Shown: positions 16,737-24,845 of the stretch, piece after piece
Layout of the letters: every line of letters starts with the position of its first letter
Position numbering within the stretch: the stretch's first letter is position 1
DNA from: Chryseobacterium sp.
GTDB taxonomy: Bacteria > Bacteroidota > Bacteroidia > Flavobacteriales > Weeksellaceae
Reading direction: 5' to 3'
Length of the DNA: 64,000 bases
NCBI GenBank assembly: GCA_027492795.1
Contig: JAPUEB010000024.1
Span: forward strand, 124,001 to 188,000
Translations under genes and position numbers: made by a program
The notes under the pieces: generated by a model
Databases searched by the model: none
What the model saw: only the letters and a program-made list of their open reading frames with translations
What the model was told of the DNA's origin: nothing

Positions 16737-17828
16737 ATGAAGTGTGGTATCGTAGGACTTCCAAACGTAGGAAAGTCAACTCTGTTCAACTGTCTCAGCA
16801 ACGCCAAAGCGCAATCTGCAAATTACCCTTTTTGTACTATAGAACCAAATTTGGGAACAGTTTCCGTTCCGGATCCTCGTCTTTTTGAGCTGGAAAAATT
16901 GGTAAATCCAGAAAGAGTTTTGCCTGCAGTTGTTGAAATTGTGGACATTGCAGGTTTGGTAAAAGGCGCTTCAAAAGGCGAAGGTTTGGGAAATCAGTTT
17001 TTGGCAAATATCCGCGAATGCGAGGCGATTATACACGTTTTAAGATGTTTTGAAAACGGAAATATCGTACACGTAGAAGGTTCTGTAGATCCTTTGAGAG
17101 ATAAAGAAATTATCGACATCGAACTTCAGTTGAAAGACCTTGAAACGATAGGAAAATCAGTGGATAAAGCAAAAAAATTCATAAAATCTGGAAAAAAAGA
17201 AGATGTTTTAACTTATGAAACACTTCTTGCACTTCAGGAATTTTTGGAAGACGGTAGAAATGCCCGTGAATTTGAGGTAAATGATTTAACAAAACAAATA
17301 ATTGATGAAGTTCATCTATTAACTAAAAAACCAGTTCTTTACGTTTGCAATGTGGACGAAAACTCCATCAAAAACGGTAACGAATGGATTCCGAAAATTG
17401 AAGAAATGGCGAAAAACGAAAACGCAGAAGTAGTAGTTCTTGCCGCACAAATAGAAGCCGATATCAACGAGTTGGAAACTTTTGAAGAACGCCAAATGTT
17501 TTTGGAAGAATTGGGCTTGGAAGAACCGGGAGTAAATCGTCTCATCAGAAAAGCCTACGATTTACTTCATCTTCAAACGTATTTCACGGCAGGTGTGAAA
17601 GAAGTTCGCGCTTGGACGATTGAAAAAGGTTGGACCGCCCCACAAGCTGCAGGTGTAATTCACACTGATTTTGAAAAAGGTTTCATCCGTGCAGAAGTTA
17701 TAAAATACGACGATTTTGTAAAATATGGCTCCGAAGCAAAGGTAAAAGAAGCCGGAAAAATGGGTGTGGAAGGTAAAGAATACATTGTTCAGGACGGTGA
17801 TGTGATGCATTTTAGATTTAACGTTTAA
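16737..17828 (+). CDS. ychF: redox-regulated ATPase YchF
   Basis: A 363-aa Obg-family P-loop protein (YchF/OLA1) that prefers ATP over GTP and binds ribosomes. GLPNVGKSTLFN (G1, about 7-18), DIAGLVKGASKGEGLGN (G3 region, about 67-83) and NVDEN in place of the GTP-specific NKxD (about 203) are typical. A coiled-coil region (about 125-165) and a C-terminal TGS domain (VHTDFEKGFIRAEVIKY) complete it. The full family length is present. It ends at a terminator, with the HD-domain gene next downstream. Confidence 0.96.
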   Translation: MKCGIVGLPNVGKSTLFNCLSNAKAQSANYPFCTIEPNLGTVSVPDPRLFELEKLVNPERVLPAVVEIVDIAGLVKGASKGEGLGNQFLANIRECEAIIHVLRCFENGNIVHVEGSVDPLRDKEIIDIELQLKDLETIGKSVDKAKKFIKSGKKEDVLTYETLLALQEFLEDGRNAREFEVNDLTKQIIDEVHLLTKKPVLYVCNVDENSIKNGNEWIPKIEEMAKNENAEVVVLAAQIEADINELETFEERQMFLEELGLEEPGVNRLIRKAYDLLHLQTYFTAGVKEVRAWTIEKGWTAPQAAGVIHTDFEKGFIRAEVIKYDDFVKYGSEAKVKEAGKMGVEGKEYIVQDGDVMHFRFNV

Positions 17829-17848
17829 GATAAATAAAAAACAATAGT

Positions 17849-17878
17849 AAACCACGGAGATTTTTTCTGTGGTTTTTT
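17849..17878 (+). terminator. terminator of ychF
   Basis: Stem AAACCAC/GTGGTTT (17849-17855, 17869-17875) followed by T residues. Confidence 0.75.
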
Positions 17879-17898
17879 ATTTTTTCAAAACTTTCAAA

Positions 17899-18492
17899 AT
17901 GATTTTAGAAAAAGAAATTCAATTCATCCTTACTTTGGATGCGCTGAAAAATGTCAATCGCAGAAATTTCAATCTCGATGATTCCCGACGCGAAAATACG
18001 GCGGAACACAGTTGGCAAATCATTGTTTTTGCACAAATTCTACTTCCTTACGCAAAAAATAAAGAGAAAATTGATCTTTTGAGAGTCATCAAAATGCTTT
18101 CCATTCACGATGTAGTGGAAATTGAAGCCGGAGATACTTTTATTTTTGATGAAAAAGCAATGATAGGGAAGTATGAACGCGAACTTGAAGCCGCCAAAAA
18201 TATTTTCGGGATTTTGGATGAACCTTTGCAATCAGAATTTTTAAATCTATGGATAGAATTTGAAGCCGAAGAAACCGATGATGCGATTTTTGCAGTGGCG
18301 GTTGATCGATTAATGCCTTTTATTCTCAATACACACAGCAAAGCAACGAGTTGGACGGAAGCCGGAGTGAAAGCAGATCAATCCAGAAAAATTATAGGTG
18401 ATGCCGTAAAACGTGCTTCGGATGCAATGGATGAAGCCTTTGAAATTTTGCTAAAAAAAGCAATTGATGAGGGTAAACTTTTAGAGATTTGA
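17899..18492 (+). CDS. HD-domain hydrolase (YfbR/HDDC2-like)
   Basis: A 197-aa metal-dependent phosphohydrolase of the HD family. The ligand set is visible as RRENTAEHSW (first His, about residue 34), SIHDVVEIEAGD (HD pair, about 71-82) and a downstream Asp in VAVDRLMPF. The closest characterised relatives are 5'-deoxynucleotidases (YfbR, HDDC2) that dephosphorylate dNMPs. The ATG at 17899 (MILEKEIQFIL) is chosen; an earlier ATG at 17869 lies in the ychF terminator. Its last 12 bp overlap the convergent MFS gene. Confidence 0.87.
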   Translation: MILEKEIQFILTLDALKNVNRRNFNLDDSRRENTAEHSWQIIVFAQILLPYAKNKEKIDLLRVIKMLSIHDVVEIEAGDTFIFDEKAMIGKYERELEAAKNIFGILDEPLQSEFLNLWIEFEAEETDDAIFAVAVDRLMPFILNTHSKATSWTEAGVKADQSRKIIGDAVKRASDAMDEAFEILLKKAIDEGKLLEI

Positions 18493-19668
18493 TTGTTTTA
18501 AACTGAAAATCAAAAAGATAATTCCAAAAAGTAGCATTAAGACCATCAGAAAAATTTGCCAGTTAAAATTTTGCAAAATAATTCCTGTAGAACTTCCCAA
18601 AATACTGGAACCAACATAATAGAGGAGGAGATAAATAGCGATGGTTACAGATTTTTTTTCCTTTGAAAATTCGCCCACCATTTTACTGCAAACGGTGTGA
18701 GCCACGAAAAAAGCGTAGGTGAAAATTCCCACTCCAAGAATTACAAATATTTTATTTTCTATAAAAATCGTTAAAAACCCAAAAATTCCCAAAATACTCA
18801 TCGCTTGCAGAATTTTTATAGAATTTCCCAATTTTTTTTCCCAAAAATGAACGTTGAGCGAGCCTAAAACGCCCGTCAAATAAAGCACATAAACATAAGG
18901 TATCCAAAATTCCGGAATTTGGAAAGGCGGTTTCACGAGAAAAAACGCCATATAATTGTAAAGGCTTACGAAAGTTCCAAGCAAAAGAAATCCGGTGAAA
19001 TAATAGGGGAGAAGATTTTTGTTGAAGATAAGTTTCAGGTTGGGTTTTATCAACGTTCGGAAAGATTCTTTTTTAGGATGAAAGTGTTGAGATTTTGGAG
19101 CCACAACAAAAAACAATATTGCGCAAAGCAAACACCAAATTCCAATAATTTCTGAAGCAATTTGCCAAGAGAAAAAATGGGCGATTTTGGAAGCCAAAAC
19201 CCTGCCGAAAAGTCCGCCAATTGCATTTCCGCCAATGTAAAATCCTGTGATTTTCAGTTTTTTATGTTCCGAAACTTCCTCGGAAATGTAGGTCAAACAA
19301 ACCGAAGTTGAACCCGCCAAAAGAAATCCTTTTATAAAGTTTAAAAAAATTAAGATCGAAAAATTTTCCGAAAAAGAACTCGCAAAAGCCAAAATCGCCG
19401 ATGCAAAAAGTGAAAAACCAATGACGTGTTTTCGGCTGTACCGGTCTGCAACAAACATTGCCGTTACCAAACCAACCGCCATTCCGAAAGTGGCGAAGGA
19501 AACAGCAAAACTGCTTTCAGCCTTAGAAATTTTGAAATGTTCCACCAAATCGGGAAGCAAAACCTGATAATAATAAAGCAAACCAAAACACGAAAGTCCC
19601 GCCAGAAAAACGGCGATGGCGATTTGTAGGTCGCGGTTTTGATAGTAGTTTCTATATTTTGCTTTCAA
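18481..19668 (-). CDS. MFS transporter
   Basis: A 395-aa major facilitator with about 12 membrane helices. The loop-2/3 signature appears as VADRYSRKHVIG (about 73-84), and the N-terminal half resembles the YnfM/AraJ drug or sugar efflux branch. The apparent start is TTG at 19668 (MKAKYRNYYQNRD); no earlier ATG is available downstream of the hairpin at 19685-19717. Convergent with the HD gene (12-bp overlap). Substrate cannot be predicted. Confidence 0.88.
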   Translation of the reverse strand: MKAKYRNYYQNRDLQIAIAVFLAGLSCFGLLYYYQVLLPDLVEHFKISKAESSFAVSFATFGMAVGLVTAMFVADRYSRKHVIGFSLFASAILAFASSFSENFSILIFLNFIKGFLLAGSTSVCLTYISEEVSEHKKLKITGFYIGGNAIGGLFGRVLASKIAHFFSWQIASEIIGIWCLLCAILFFVVAPKSQHFHPKKESFRTLIKPNLKLIFNKNLLPYYFTGFLLLGTFVSLYNYMAFFLVKPPFQIPEFWIPYVYVLYLTGVLGSLNVHFWEKKLGNSIKILQAMSILGIFGFLTIFIENKIFVILGVGIFTYAFFVAHTVCSKMVGEFSKEKKSVTIAIYLLLYYVGSSILGSSTGIILQNFNWQIFLMVLMLLFGIIFLIFSLKQSNL

Positions 19669-19684
19669 TTTTTGGATTTATAAA

Positions 19685-19717
19685 AACCCTTTCAGAGTTT
19701 CAAACTCTGAAAGGGTT
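19685..19717 (-). terminator. perfect 16-bp hairpin, probable mutS2 terminator
   Basis: Arms AACCCTTTCAGAGTTT and AAACTCTGAAAGGGTT separated by one base; on the - strand it is followed by TTTTTAT, 178 bp beyond the mutS2 stop and just before the MFS start. A second copy of the same family is at 63002-63035, so it is also a dispersed repeat. Confidence 0.7.
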
Positions 19718-19763
19718 AGATTTTGCAAATTTATTTCAAATGTTTTTAAGGATAAAAAATTTC

Positions 19764-19842
19764 AAAAACCAAGATGTCGCGCCTCTGGCGCTCCGCGATT
19801 ACAAGCACAATTTTTCTACCAACATCTCGTCGCTCTGCGACT
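19764..19842 (-). repeat. AGA-hairpin dispersed repeat, copy 1
   Basis: Reverse orientation copy. It contains two hairpins: GCGCC-TCT-GGCGC (19779-19791) and GTCGC-TCT-GCGAC (19829-19841), which read AGA in the loop on the - strand. The spacer contains TTGGTAGAAAAA on that strand. Lies between mutS2 and the MFS gene. Confidence 0.9.
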
Positions 19843-19894
19843 TTTAAATTTTCAAATGTTTACTGAAGAGAGAATCTCGTATCTCGTATCTCTT

Positions 19895-22045
19895 TTAAAT
19901 CCTCTCCAATTCATCTTGCGAAATCTTCGTCTTAAAAGTCCCGTAATTCACCGTAACTTTTCCGTTTTTGTGGATTTCATCAATCGTTCCAACTGAAGTG
20001 GAGCCCGAAATTCTTACGCGTTGTCCAACTTTTATCCAAACCGAACGTTCTTCTTGGCGTTTGGTTTCCAGTTTTTCGTGGGTTTCGGCGATTTTTTCTT
20101 TCACGTCTTCTTTTTTCAGTTGTTGCGTGATTTTTCGTTTGATGACCTGCAATTTTTTAGATTCGTCTTTATCGGAACCTAATTTTCGGAATTTTTCCTG
20201 CTCCAAAATTTTTACAAAATCTTTCACCAAGTCTTTTCTGGAAACGCCTCTTACATAATCATTGATGAAATTTTCAATTTTGTTTCCAAACTGCAATTTT
20301 CGGTGTTCGTCTTCGTAGAGTTTTTGAAAATTGAAGAGTTTTTGTTGCAATTGGTCATTCAGTTTTTGCAGATTTTCGCGCTTGTCTTCTACAGAATCTC
20401 TTTGTTCGGCGAGGTTGGTTTTCAGTTTTTCGACCTCAAATTTTTCTTGTTGAAGTTTCACAATGGTTTTGTCCAAATTCACCACGTCTTTTTCAACCTT
20501 TTTTCGGGCATTTTTAATAATAAACCTTGGAATTCTGTTCTTTTCCGCAACTTCAAAAGTGAAGGAACTTCCGGCTTGTCCAACCTCCAATTTATACAAT
20601 GGAACCAAAGAATGTTCATCAAAAAGCATCGCTGCATTGGTTGCGTTGGGAAGTTGTTCAACCACCAATTTAATGTTGGTGTAATGCGTTGTGATAATCG
20701 CAAAACTCTTTTTTTCGTAGAAAAATTCCAGAAAACTTTCGGCTAAAGCACCGCCAAGTTCAGGGTCGGAACCGGTGCCGAATTCATCAATAAGCAAAAG
20801 TGTGTTTTGGTTGGCTTCGCGGATGATTCCCGACATCTTTTTAAGGCGGGAAGAATACGTGGAAAGATGATTTTCAATGCTTTGATTATCGCCAATATCC
20901 GTCATTATTTTATCAAAGAAAAACATTTCGGATTTTGGATGGACGGGAACGAGAATTCCGCTTTGAATCATCAGTTGAAGCAATCCAACGGTTTTCAAAG
21001 TGATGGATTTTCCACCTGCATTTGGTCCGGAAATACAGATAATTCGGTTGTGTTCCGTCAAAGTCAACGATTGTGGGAAAATTTTCTTGTTTTGTGCCGT
21101 ATTTTGAAGCCAAAGCAAAGGATGAAACGCATCTTTCAGCCTCAAAGTTTTGTGACGGTTGATTTTCGGAAAAACACCGTTGATTTTTTCTGCAAATTTC
21201 GCTTTCGCTCTCGTTAAATCAAGGTCAAAAATATAGGTTTGATAATCGGAAAGTTGAGGTTGAAATTCGGAAATTTCAGCGGTTAATTTTCGCAGAATCT
21301 GATCAATTTCTTTTTTTTCTTCTTCCTCGTTTTCACGAAGTTTGAAGTAATGTTTCACTACAGATTCTGGTTGAATGTAAGTAATAGAACCCGTTTTTGA
21401 AATGCCTAAAACTCTGCCCAAAATTCGTTTTTTAAAACCCGATTTCACCGCCAAAACTCTTTGGTCGTCAATAATCGTTTCACGAATGTCGTCCAACAAA
21501 TCGCTTTGTGAATAGGTATTTAAAGAACGATTAAAATTTTCGTCAATCGCTTTTCTGGCGTGCTGAATTTCGGTTCTCAACGTTTTCAAAATCGGTGACG
21601 CTTCGGTTTTCACTTCGCCAAAACGATTGAAAACTTTGTCAATTTTTTCAACGATTTCCTTGCGAAATTCCAAAATGGAAACTTCCTGCATCAAATTCGG
21701 AAAAAGTTCAGGAAAATTTGGGAAGAACTTTTGCAGTTTTCCAATCTGTTCCGTAATGTTTTTAATTTTTACAAAAGCCTTGTTTTCCAAGCGGAAATTT
21801 TCAATCATCATCAGTTTCAGTTCGGCATCAATATCTTCGTATTCGTCAAAAGGAATGACGTTGGAACTTTCAAAACTTGTGAGAAATTCGGCGGTTTTTT
21901 TCAAGGCGATTTCTGCTTCGTCCACATTCATCGGACGAAGTTCCATCAGTTTTTCCGCCGTTTTCGGAGAATATGCAAAAGGAGCAATTTCCGCGAGCAA
22001 TTCGGGAAATTCCAGTTCCTGTAAATCTTCTGGGTTGATGTGCAT
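19895..22045 (-). CDS. mutS2: MutS2 ATPase without an Smr domain
   Basis: A 716-aa MutS-family ATPase. The MutS core (about 1-310), Walker A GPNAGGKSITLKT (about 337-349), Walker B LLIDEFGTGSD and the long coiled-coil arm (about 505-640) are clear. The protein ends in a KOW/SH3-like segment (VGQRVRISGSTSVGTIDEI) and lacks the C-terminal Smr nuclease domain found in the approximately 780-aa Bacillus and Helicobacter proteins. Known roles of MutS2 are suppression of homologous recombination and rescue of collided ribosomes. A TAAATTTG box lies 4 nt before the ATG. Confidence 0.93.
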   Translation of the reverse strand: MHINPEDLQELEFPELLAEIAPFAYSPKTAEKLMELRPMNVDEAEIALKKTAEFLTSFESSNVIPFDEYEDIDAELKLMMIENFRLENKAFVKIKNITEQIGKLQKFFPNFPELFPNLMQEVSILEFRKEIVEKIDKVFNRFGEVKTEASPILKTLRTEIQHARKAIDENFNRSLNTYSQSDLLDDIRETIIDDQRVLAVKSGFKKRILGRVLGISKTGSITYIQPESVVKHYFKLRENEEEEKKEIDQILRKLTAEISEFQPQLSDYQTYIFDLDLTRAKAKFAEKINGVFPKINRHKTLRLKDAFHPLLWLQNTAQNKKIFPQSLTLTEHNRIICISGPNAGGKSITLKTVGLLQLMIQSGILVPVHPKSEMFFFDKIMTDIGDNQSIENHLSTYSSRLKKMSGIIREANQNTLLLIDEFGTGSDPELGGALAESFLEFFYEKKSFAIITTHYTNIKLVVEQLPNATNAAMLFDEHSLVPLYKLEVGQAGSSFTFEVAEKNRIPRFIIKNARKKVEKDVVNLDKTIVKLQQEKFEVEKLKTNLAEQRDSVEDKRENLQKLNDQLQQKLFNFQKLYEDEHRKLQFGNKIENFINDYVRGVSRKDLVKDFVKILEQEKFRKLGSDKDESKKLQVIKRKITQQLKKEDVKEKIAETHEKLETKRQEERSVWIKVGQRVRISGSTSVGTIDEIHKNGKVTVNYGTFKTKISQDELERI

Positions 22046-22049
22046 TGTG

Positions 22050-22057
22050 CAAATTTA
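22050..22057 (-). promoter_or_regulatory. -7 box TAAATTTG, 4 nt before the mutS2 ATG
   Basis: TAAATTTG on the - strand, separated from the ATG at 22045 by CACA only; transcription would start at or next to the start codon. Confidence 0.6.
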
Positions 22058-22065
22058 GTGATTTT

Positions 22066-22168
22066 GGCGGAGTGTTGGAGTTGGAGAGTTGGAGAGTTGG
22101 AGAGTTGGAGAGTTGGAGAGTTGGAGAGTTTGAGTGATTGAGTGATTGAATGATTGAGTGATTGAATG
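22066..22168. repeat. tandem octamers GAGAGTTG and GATTGAGT
   Basis: About seven units of GAGAGTTG (22078-22130) run into units of GATTGAGT/GATTGAAT (22133-22167). They lie directly upstream of the mutS2 promoter box. Confidence 0.92.
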
Positions 22169-22193
22169 TGCTTATGATTAGTTTTTTCTTTCA

Positions 22194-22305
22194 GTTTAAA
22201 AGAATAATGCATTTAATAATTGAAGAGTCGCAGAGCGACGATATTGTTGGTAGAAAAAATATAAGGTAAATTGCGGAGCGCCAGAGGCGCGACATCTTGG
22301 TTTGT
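22194..22305 (+). repeat. AGA-hairpin dispersed repeat, copy 2
   Basis: Hairpins GTCGC-AGA-GCGAC (22227-22239) and GCGCC-AGA-GGCGC (22278-22290), ending CGACATCTTGGTTT. Homology to copy 3 extends upstream to GTTTAAAAGA at 22194. In direct orientation with copy 3, it brackets the GNAT pseudogene. Confidence 0.92.
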
Positions 22306-22348
22306 TTTCAAAAAATATATTTCAAATCATTATGCAATGGTTTTTATT

Positions 22349-22356
22349 TAAATTTG
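22349..22356 (+). promoter_or_regulatory. -7 box TAAATTTG before the GNAT pseudogene
   Basis: Consensus box ending 3 nt before the first ATG (22360) and 6 nt before the second (22363). Confidence 0.5.
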
Positions 22357-22359
22357 TAG

Positions 22360-23187
22360 ATGATGAATTTAGAAATAAAAACGCTTGAAAACACTTCTAT
22401 CGAAGAAATAGTAGATGCTTTAGTTGTTAGTTTTAAAAACTATTTTGTTCCGATTGTTGCAGATTACGAAATGTGGAACTTAAGATTTAAAACCGCAAGA
22501 TTAAACAAAAATCTTTCTGTTGGTGTTTTTGACAATAATCAATTGGTTGCCTTTGTTTTAAATTGTATTGATAATGAATTCGATACGAAAACTGCTTTCA
22601 ACACAGGAACAGGTGTCATTGAACAGTACAGAAATCAGAAACTTGTAGATAAGATGTATGATTTTATTACCCCAAAACTCAAAGAAAATTCCATTAAAAA
22701 ATTAAAATTAGAAGTCATTACTGAAAATTAACGTGCAATAAAAGTATATGAGAGGATTGGTTTTGAAGTAGTGAAGGACAGAAATCTTTTTTCATTTGCA
22801 GGAAATTTAGAAAATATTTCAAACGAGGATGTCATTGTCAAAAGTCTTTCCACAGAAGAACTCACCAATCTTGAAAGAGAACAACCTTATTACTCTTGGG
22901 ACTTCAGAGATATTGCATTAAAACTTAATGAAAATCTTAAAATTTATGAAGTAAGTCAAGATAATTTATATAAAGGTTATTTTATCATCAATTCTGCAAA
23001 TAATGTTATAGCACAAATAGAAGCGAAAAATGGCGATTGGAATTCAATTTTTGCTGGAGTAAAGCAAATTTCTAATGATATAAGATTGGTAAACGTTGAT
23101 GGTAACAGGACATCTCTGATTGATTATCTGAAAAATATCGGTTTCAAAAATGCCATTAATCAATATGAAATGGAGAAATACCTATGA
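22360..23187 (+). pseudogene. GNAT N-acetyltransferase interrupted by a TAA
   Basis: A GNAT acetyltransferase of about 275 codons with one in-frame TAA at 22729-22731. The first part (123 aa) holds the N-terminal GNAT fold, and after the stop the same frame continues RAIKVYERIGFEVVKDRN, the canonical GNAT motif B (usually N/Q-x-RAIKVYEKIGF), then a further approximately 140 codons with no other stop. A CAA-to-TAA change would explain the stop (EN-Q-RAIKVYER), so the loss looks recent, or this is a sequencing error. The locus sits between direct copies 2 and 3 of the AGA-hairpin repeat. Substrate unknown. Confidence 0.85.
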
Positions 23188-23232
23188 TTTTAAAATATTG
23201 ATTGAGGATGCATATCGTTTAATTATTTTTTT

Positions 23233-23345
23233 GTTTAAAAGATTAATGCATTTAATGATTGAAGAGTCGCAGAGCGACGATATGTTGGTGGAAAAAAATG
23301 TAAGGTAAATTGCGGAGCGCCAGAGGCGCGACATCTTGGTTTTTT
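23233..23345 (+). repeat. AGA-hairpin dispersed repeat, copy 3
   Basis: Hairpins GTCGC-AGA-GCGAC (23266-23278) and GCGCC-AGA-GGCGC (23317-23329); near-identical to copy 2 over about 110 bp and in the same orientation, 1.04 kb away. Confidence 0.92.
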
Positions 23346-23431
23346 TAAAAGGTTTTCAAAATAAAATTTCAAAATATCAAGATGTATAACTTTCTCATAA
23401 AATCTTGAAAATCTACTCCTCATAATTTCAT

Positions 23432-23439
23432 TAATTTTG
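23432..23439 (+). promoter_or_regulatory. -7 box TAATTTTG for the lipoprotein gene
   Basis: TAnnTTTG match 15 nt before the ATG at 23455. It overlaps a TTG at 23437 that could otherwise be mistaken for the start. Confidence 0.5.
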
Positions 23440-23454
23440 GTAAAAGATTTTTTT

Positions 23455-24159
23455 ATGAAAAATTGGTTTGTCTTGATTTTAGTTTTAATCGCATTCGTTT
23501 CTTGTAAAAAAACAGAAACCAATGTGAAAGAAGATATTCAAAAAGATTCCCTGATTGTCGAGAAAACAGATTCTACAACCATTGAAAAACTTTGGGTTTC
23601 CAAAAATCAAGATTTTTTGGATAAATTTCGTTTGATAGAATTGGATACGGTGCGTTTTGTGTCGCCAAGATATGATGAAAAGCAAATCGGTCCTTCGCTA
23701 ACGAAAGAAGAATTGAAATTGTTTCCGAATGATGAACGTTTTGATTCTTTTATCGGTGGAATTGAGAAATTTCAAGCATTTTTAAAATTTGAAATCAATA
23801 ACAATCTTTACGGACTCATCGTTCGGATGCCGGGAGAATATGATTTTACGGCAATGCATCTCTATTTCTATGATAAAACAAAAGATGAAATTTTGCCTAA
23901 AAGTTTTGAAGTTGCCGATACAACTGGAGATGCAGGTTATTCTGAAGAAACAAAAAGTTGGTTGTTTAAGGATGGAAATCAGTTGAAATCCTTTACGTAT
24001 CACTGGACAAAAGTAGAAAAAATAGAACCTGAAGACCCAACACGAGAATCCAGAACCGATGATTATTATCTCATCAAACTTTCTCCAGAAAAAATAGACA
24101 CCACGAGAGTTTCCAAAACAGATTTAATAAAATTTCAAAAATTATTAAAACAAAAGTAA
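23455..24159 (+). CDS. lipoprotein of unknown function
   Basis: A 234-aa predicted lipoprotein (MKNWFVLILVLIAFVSC, lipobox Cys17). The mature part has a charged helical start (residues 20-65) and then a beta-rich domain (FEINNNLYGLIVRMPGEYD, LYFYDKTKDEILP) that may belong to the family of small Bacteroidota periplasmic domains without assigned function. An in-frame TTG at 23437 is rejected because it falls within the -7 box and gives a charged residue run before the signal peptide. Its stop codon overlaps the -7 box of ung. Confidence 0.75.
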   Translation: MKNWFVLILVLIAFVSCKKTETNVKEDIQKDSLIVEKTDSTTIEKLWVSKNQDFLDKFRLIELDTVRFVSPRYDEKQIGPSLTKEELKLFPNDERFDSFIGGIEKFQAFLKFEINNNLYGLIVRMPGEYDFTAMHLYFYDKTKDEILPKSFEVADTTGDAGYSEETKSWLFKDGNQLKSFTYHWTKVEKIEPEDPTRESRTDDYYLIKLSPEKIDTTRVSKTDLIKFQKLLKQK

Positions 24160-24164
24160 CTTTG
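24157..24164 (+). promoter_or_regulatory. -7 box TAACTTTG for ung
   Basis: The box begins in the TAA stop of the preceding lipoprotein gene. It is followed by a degenerate heptamer leader (TCATTTA, TCACTTA, TCATTTA) up to the ung ATG at 24198. Confidence 0.55.
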
Positions 24165-24197
24165 CAGTCATCATTTATCACTTATCATTTATAAGTT

Positions 24198-24842
24198 ATG
24201 ACCTGGACTGAAATTCTCGCCCCGATAAAAAACTCCGATTATTTCCAAAATCTTTGGCAAAAAGTAAAGGAAGAATACGCTTCAAACAAGTGTTTCCCGC
24301 CAAAAAACCAAATTTTTCGGGCAATTGAACTGACGCCTTTTGAAGAAGTGGAAGTCGTGATTATTGGTCAAGACCCTTATCATAATGATTTTCAAGCCAA
24401 TGGTTTGTGTTTTTCGGTTTCGGACCAAGTTTCTGCGCCGCCTTCTTTGAAAAATATTTTTCAAGAACTAAAAGGCGATTTAGGCATTATAAAAACTTCT
24501 AATGAACTGGATTCTTGGGCGAAACAAGGTGTTTTACTTTTGAATGCGACCCTCACGGTTCGTGCACATTCGCCAAATTCTCACAAGGATTTGGGTTGGG
24601 AAAAATTTACAGATTTCATCATTAAGGAAATTTCGGATAAAAAAGAAAACGTAGTTTTCGTTTTGTGGGGCGCATTTGCACAAAAAAAAGAGGAACTCAT
24701 TGATTCCTCTAAACATTTTATCATCAAATCGGCTCATCCATCGCCTTTTTCGGTGTATCGTGGATTTTTTGGAAGCCGACCTTTTTCTAAAATTAATGAT
24801 TTTCTGAAACTGAAAGGTAAAAAACCTATTGATTGGACATAA
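24198..24842 (+). CDS. ung: uracil-DNA glycosylase, family 1
   Basis: A 214-aa base-excision repair enzyme that removes uracil from DNA. The catalytic water-activating loop GQDPYHNDFQANGLCFSV (about 58-75) and the minor-groove intercalation loop HPSPFSVYRGFFG (about 181-193) are exact family 1 signatures, and length is standard. Convergent with the DUF456 gene, whose 3' end is 3 bp after the ung stop. Confidence 0.97.
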   Translation: MTWTEILAPIKNSDYFQNLWQKVKEEYASNKCFPPKNQIFRAIELTPFEEVEVVIIGQDPYHNDFQANGLCFSVSDQVSAPPSLKNIFQELKGDLGIIKTSNELDSWAKQGVLLLNATLTVRAHSPNSHKDLGWEKFTDFIIKEISDKKENVVFVLWGAFAQKKEELIDSSKHFIIKSAHPSPFSVYRGFFGSRPFSKINDFLKLKGKKPIDWT

Positions 24843-24845
24843 TTT

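Noticed and set aside
20303-20746. 147-codon frame antisense to mutS2
   Set aside because: The mutS2 frame carries Walker motifs; the other is a compositional shadow.
22729-22731. Readthrough or recoding of the GNAT stop codon
   Set aside because: TAA is not a selenocysteine or pyrrolysine codon, and no recoding structure is visible; a point mutation is the simplest explanation.
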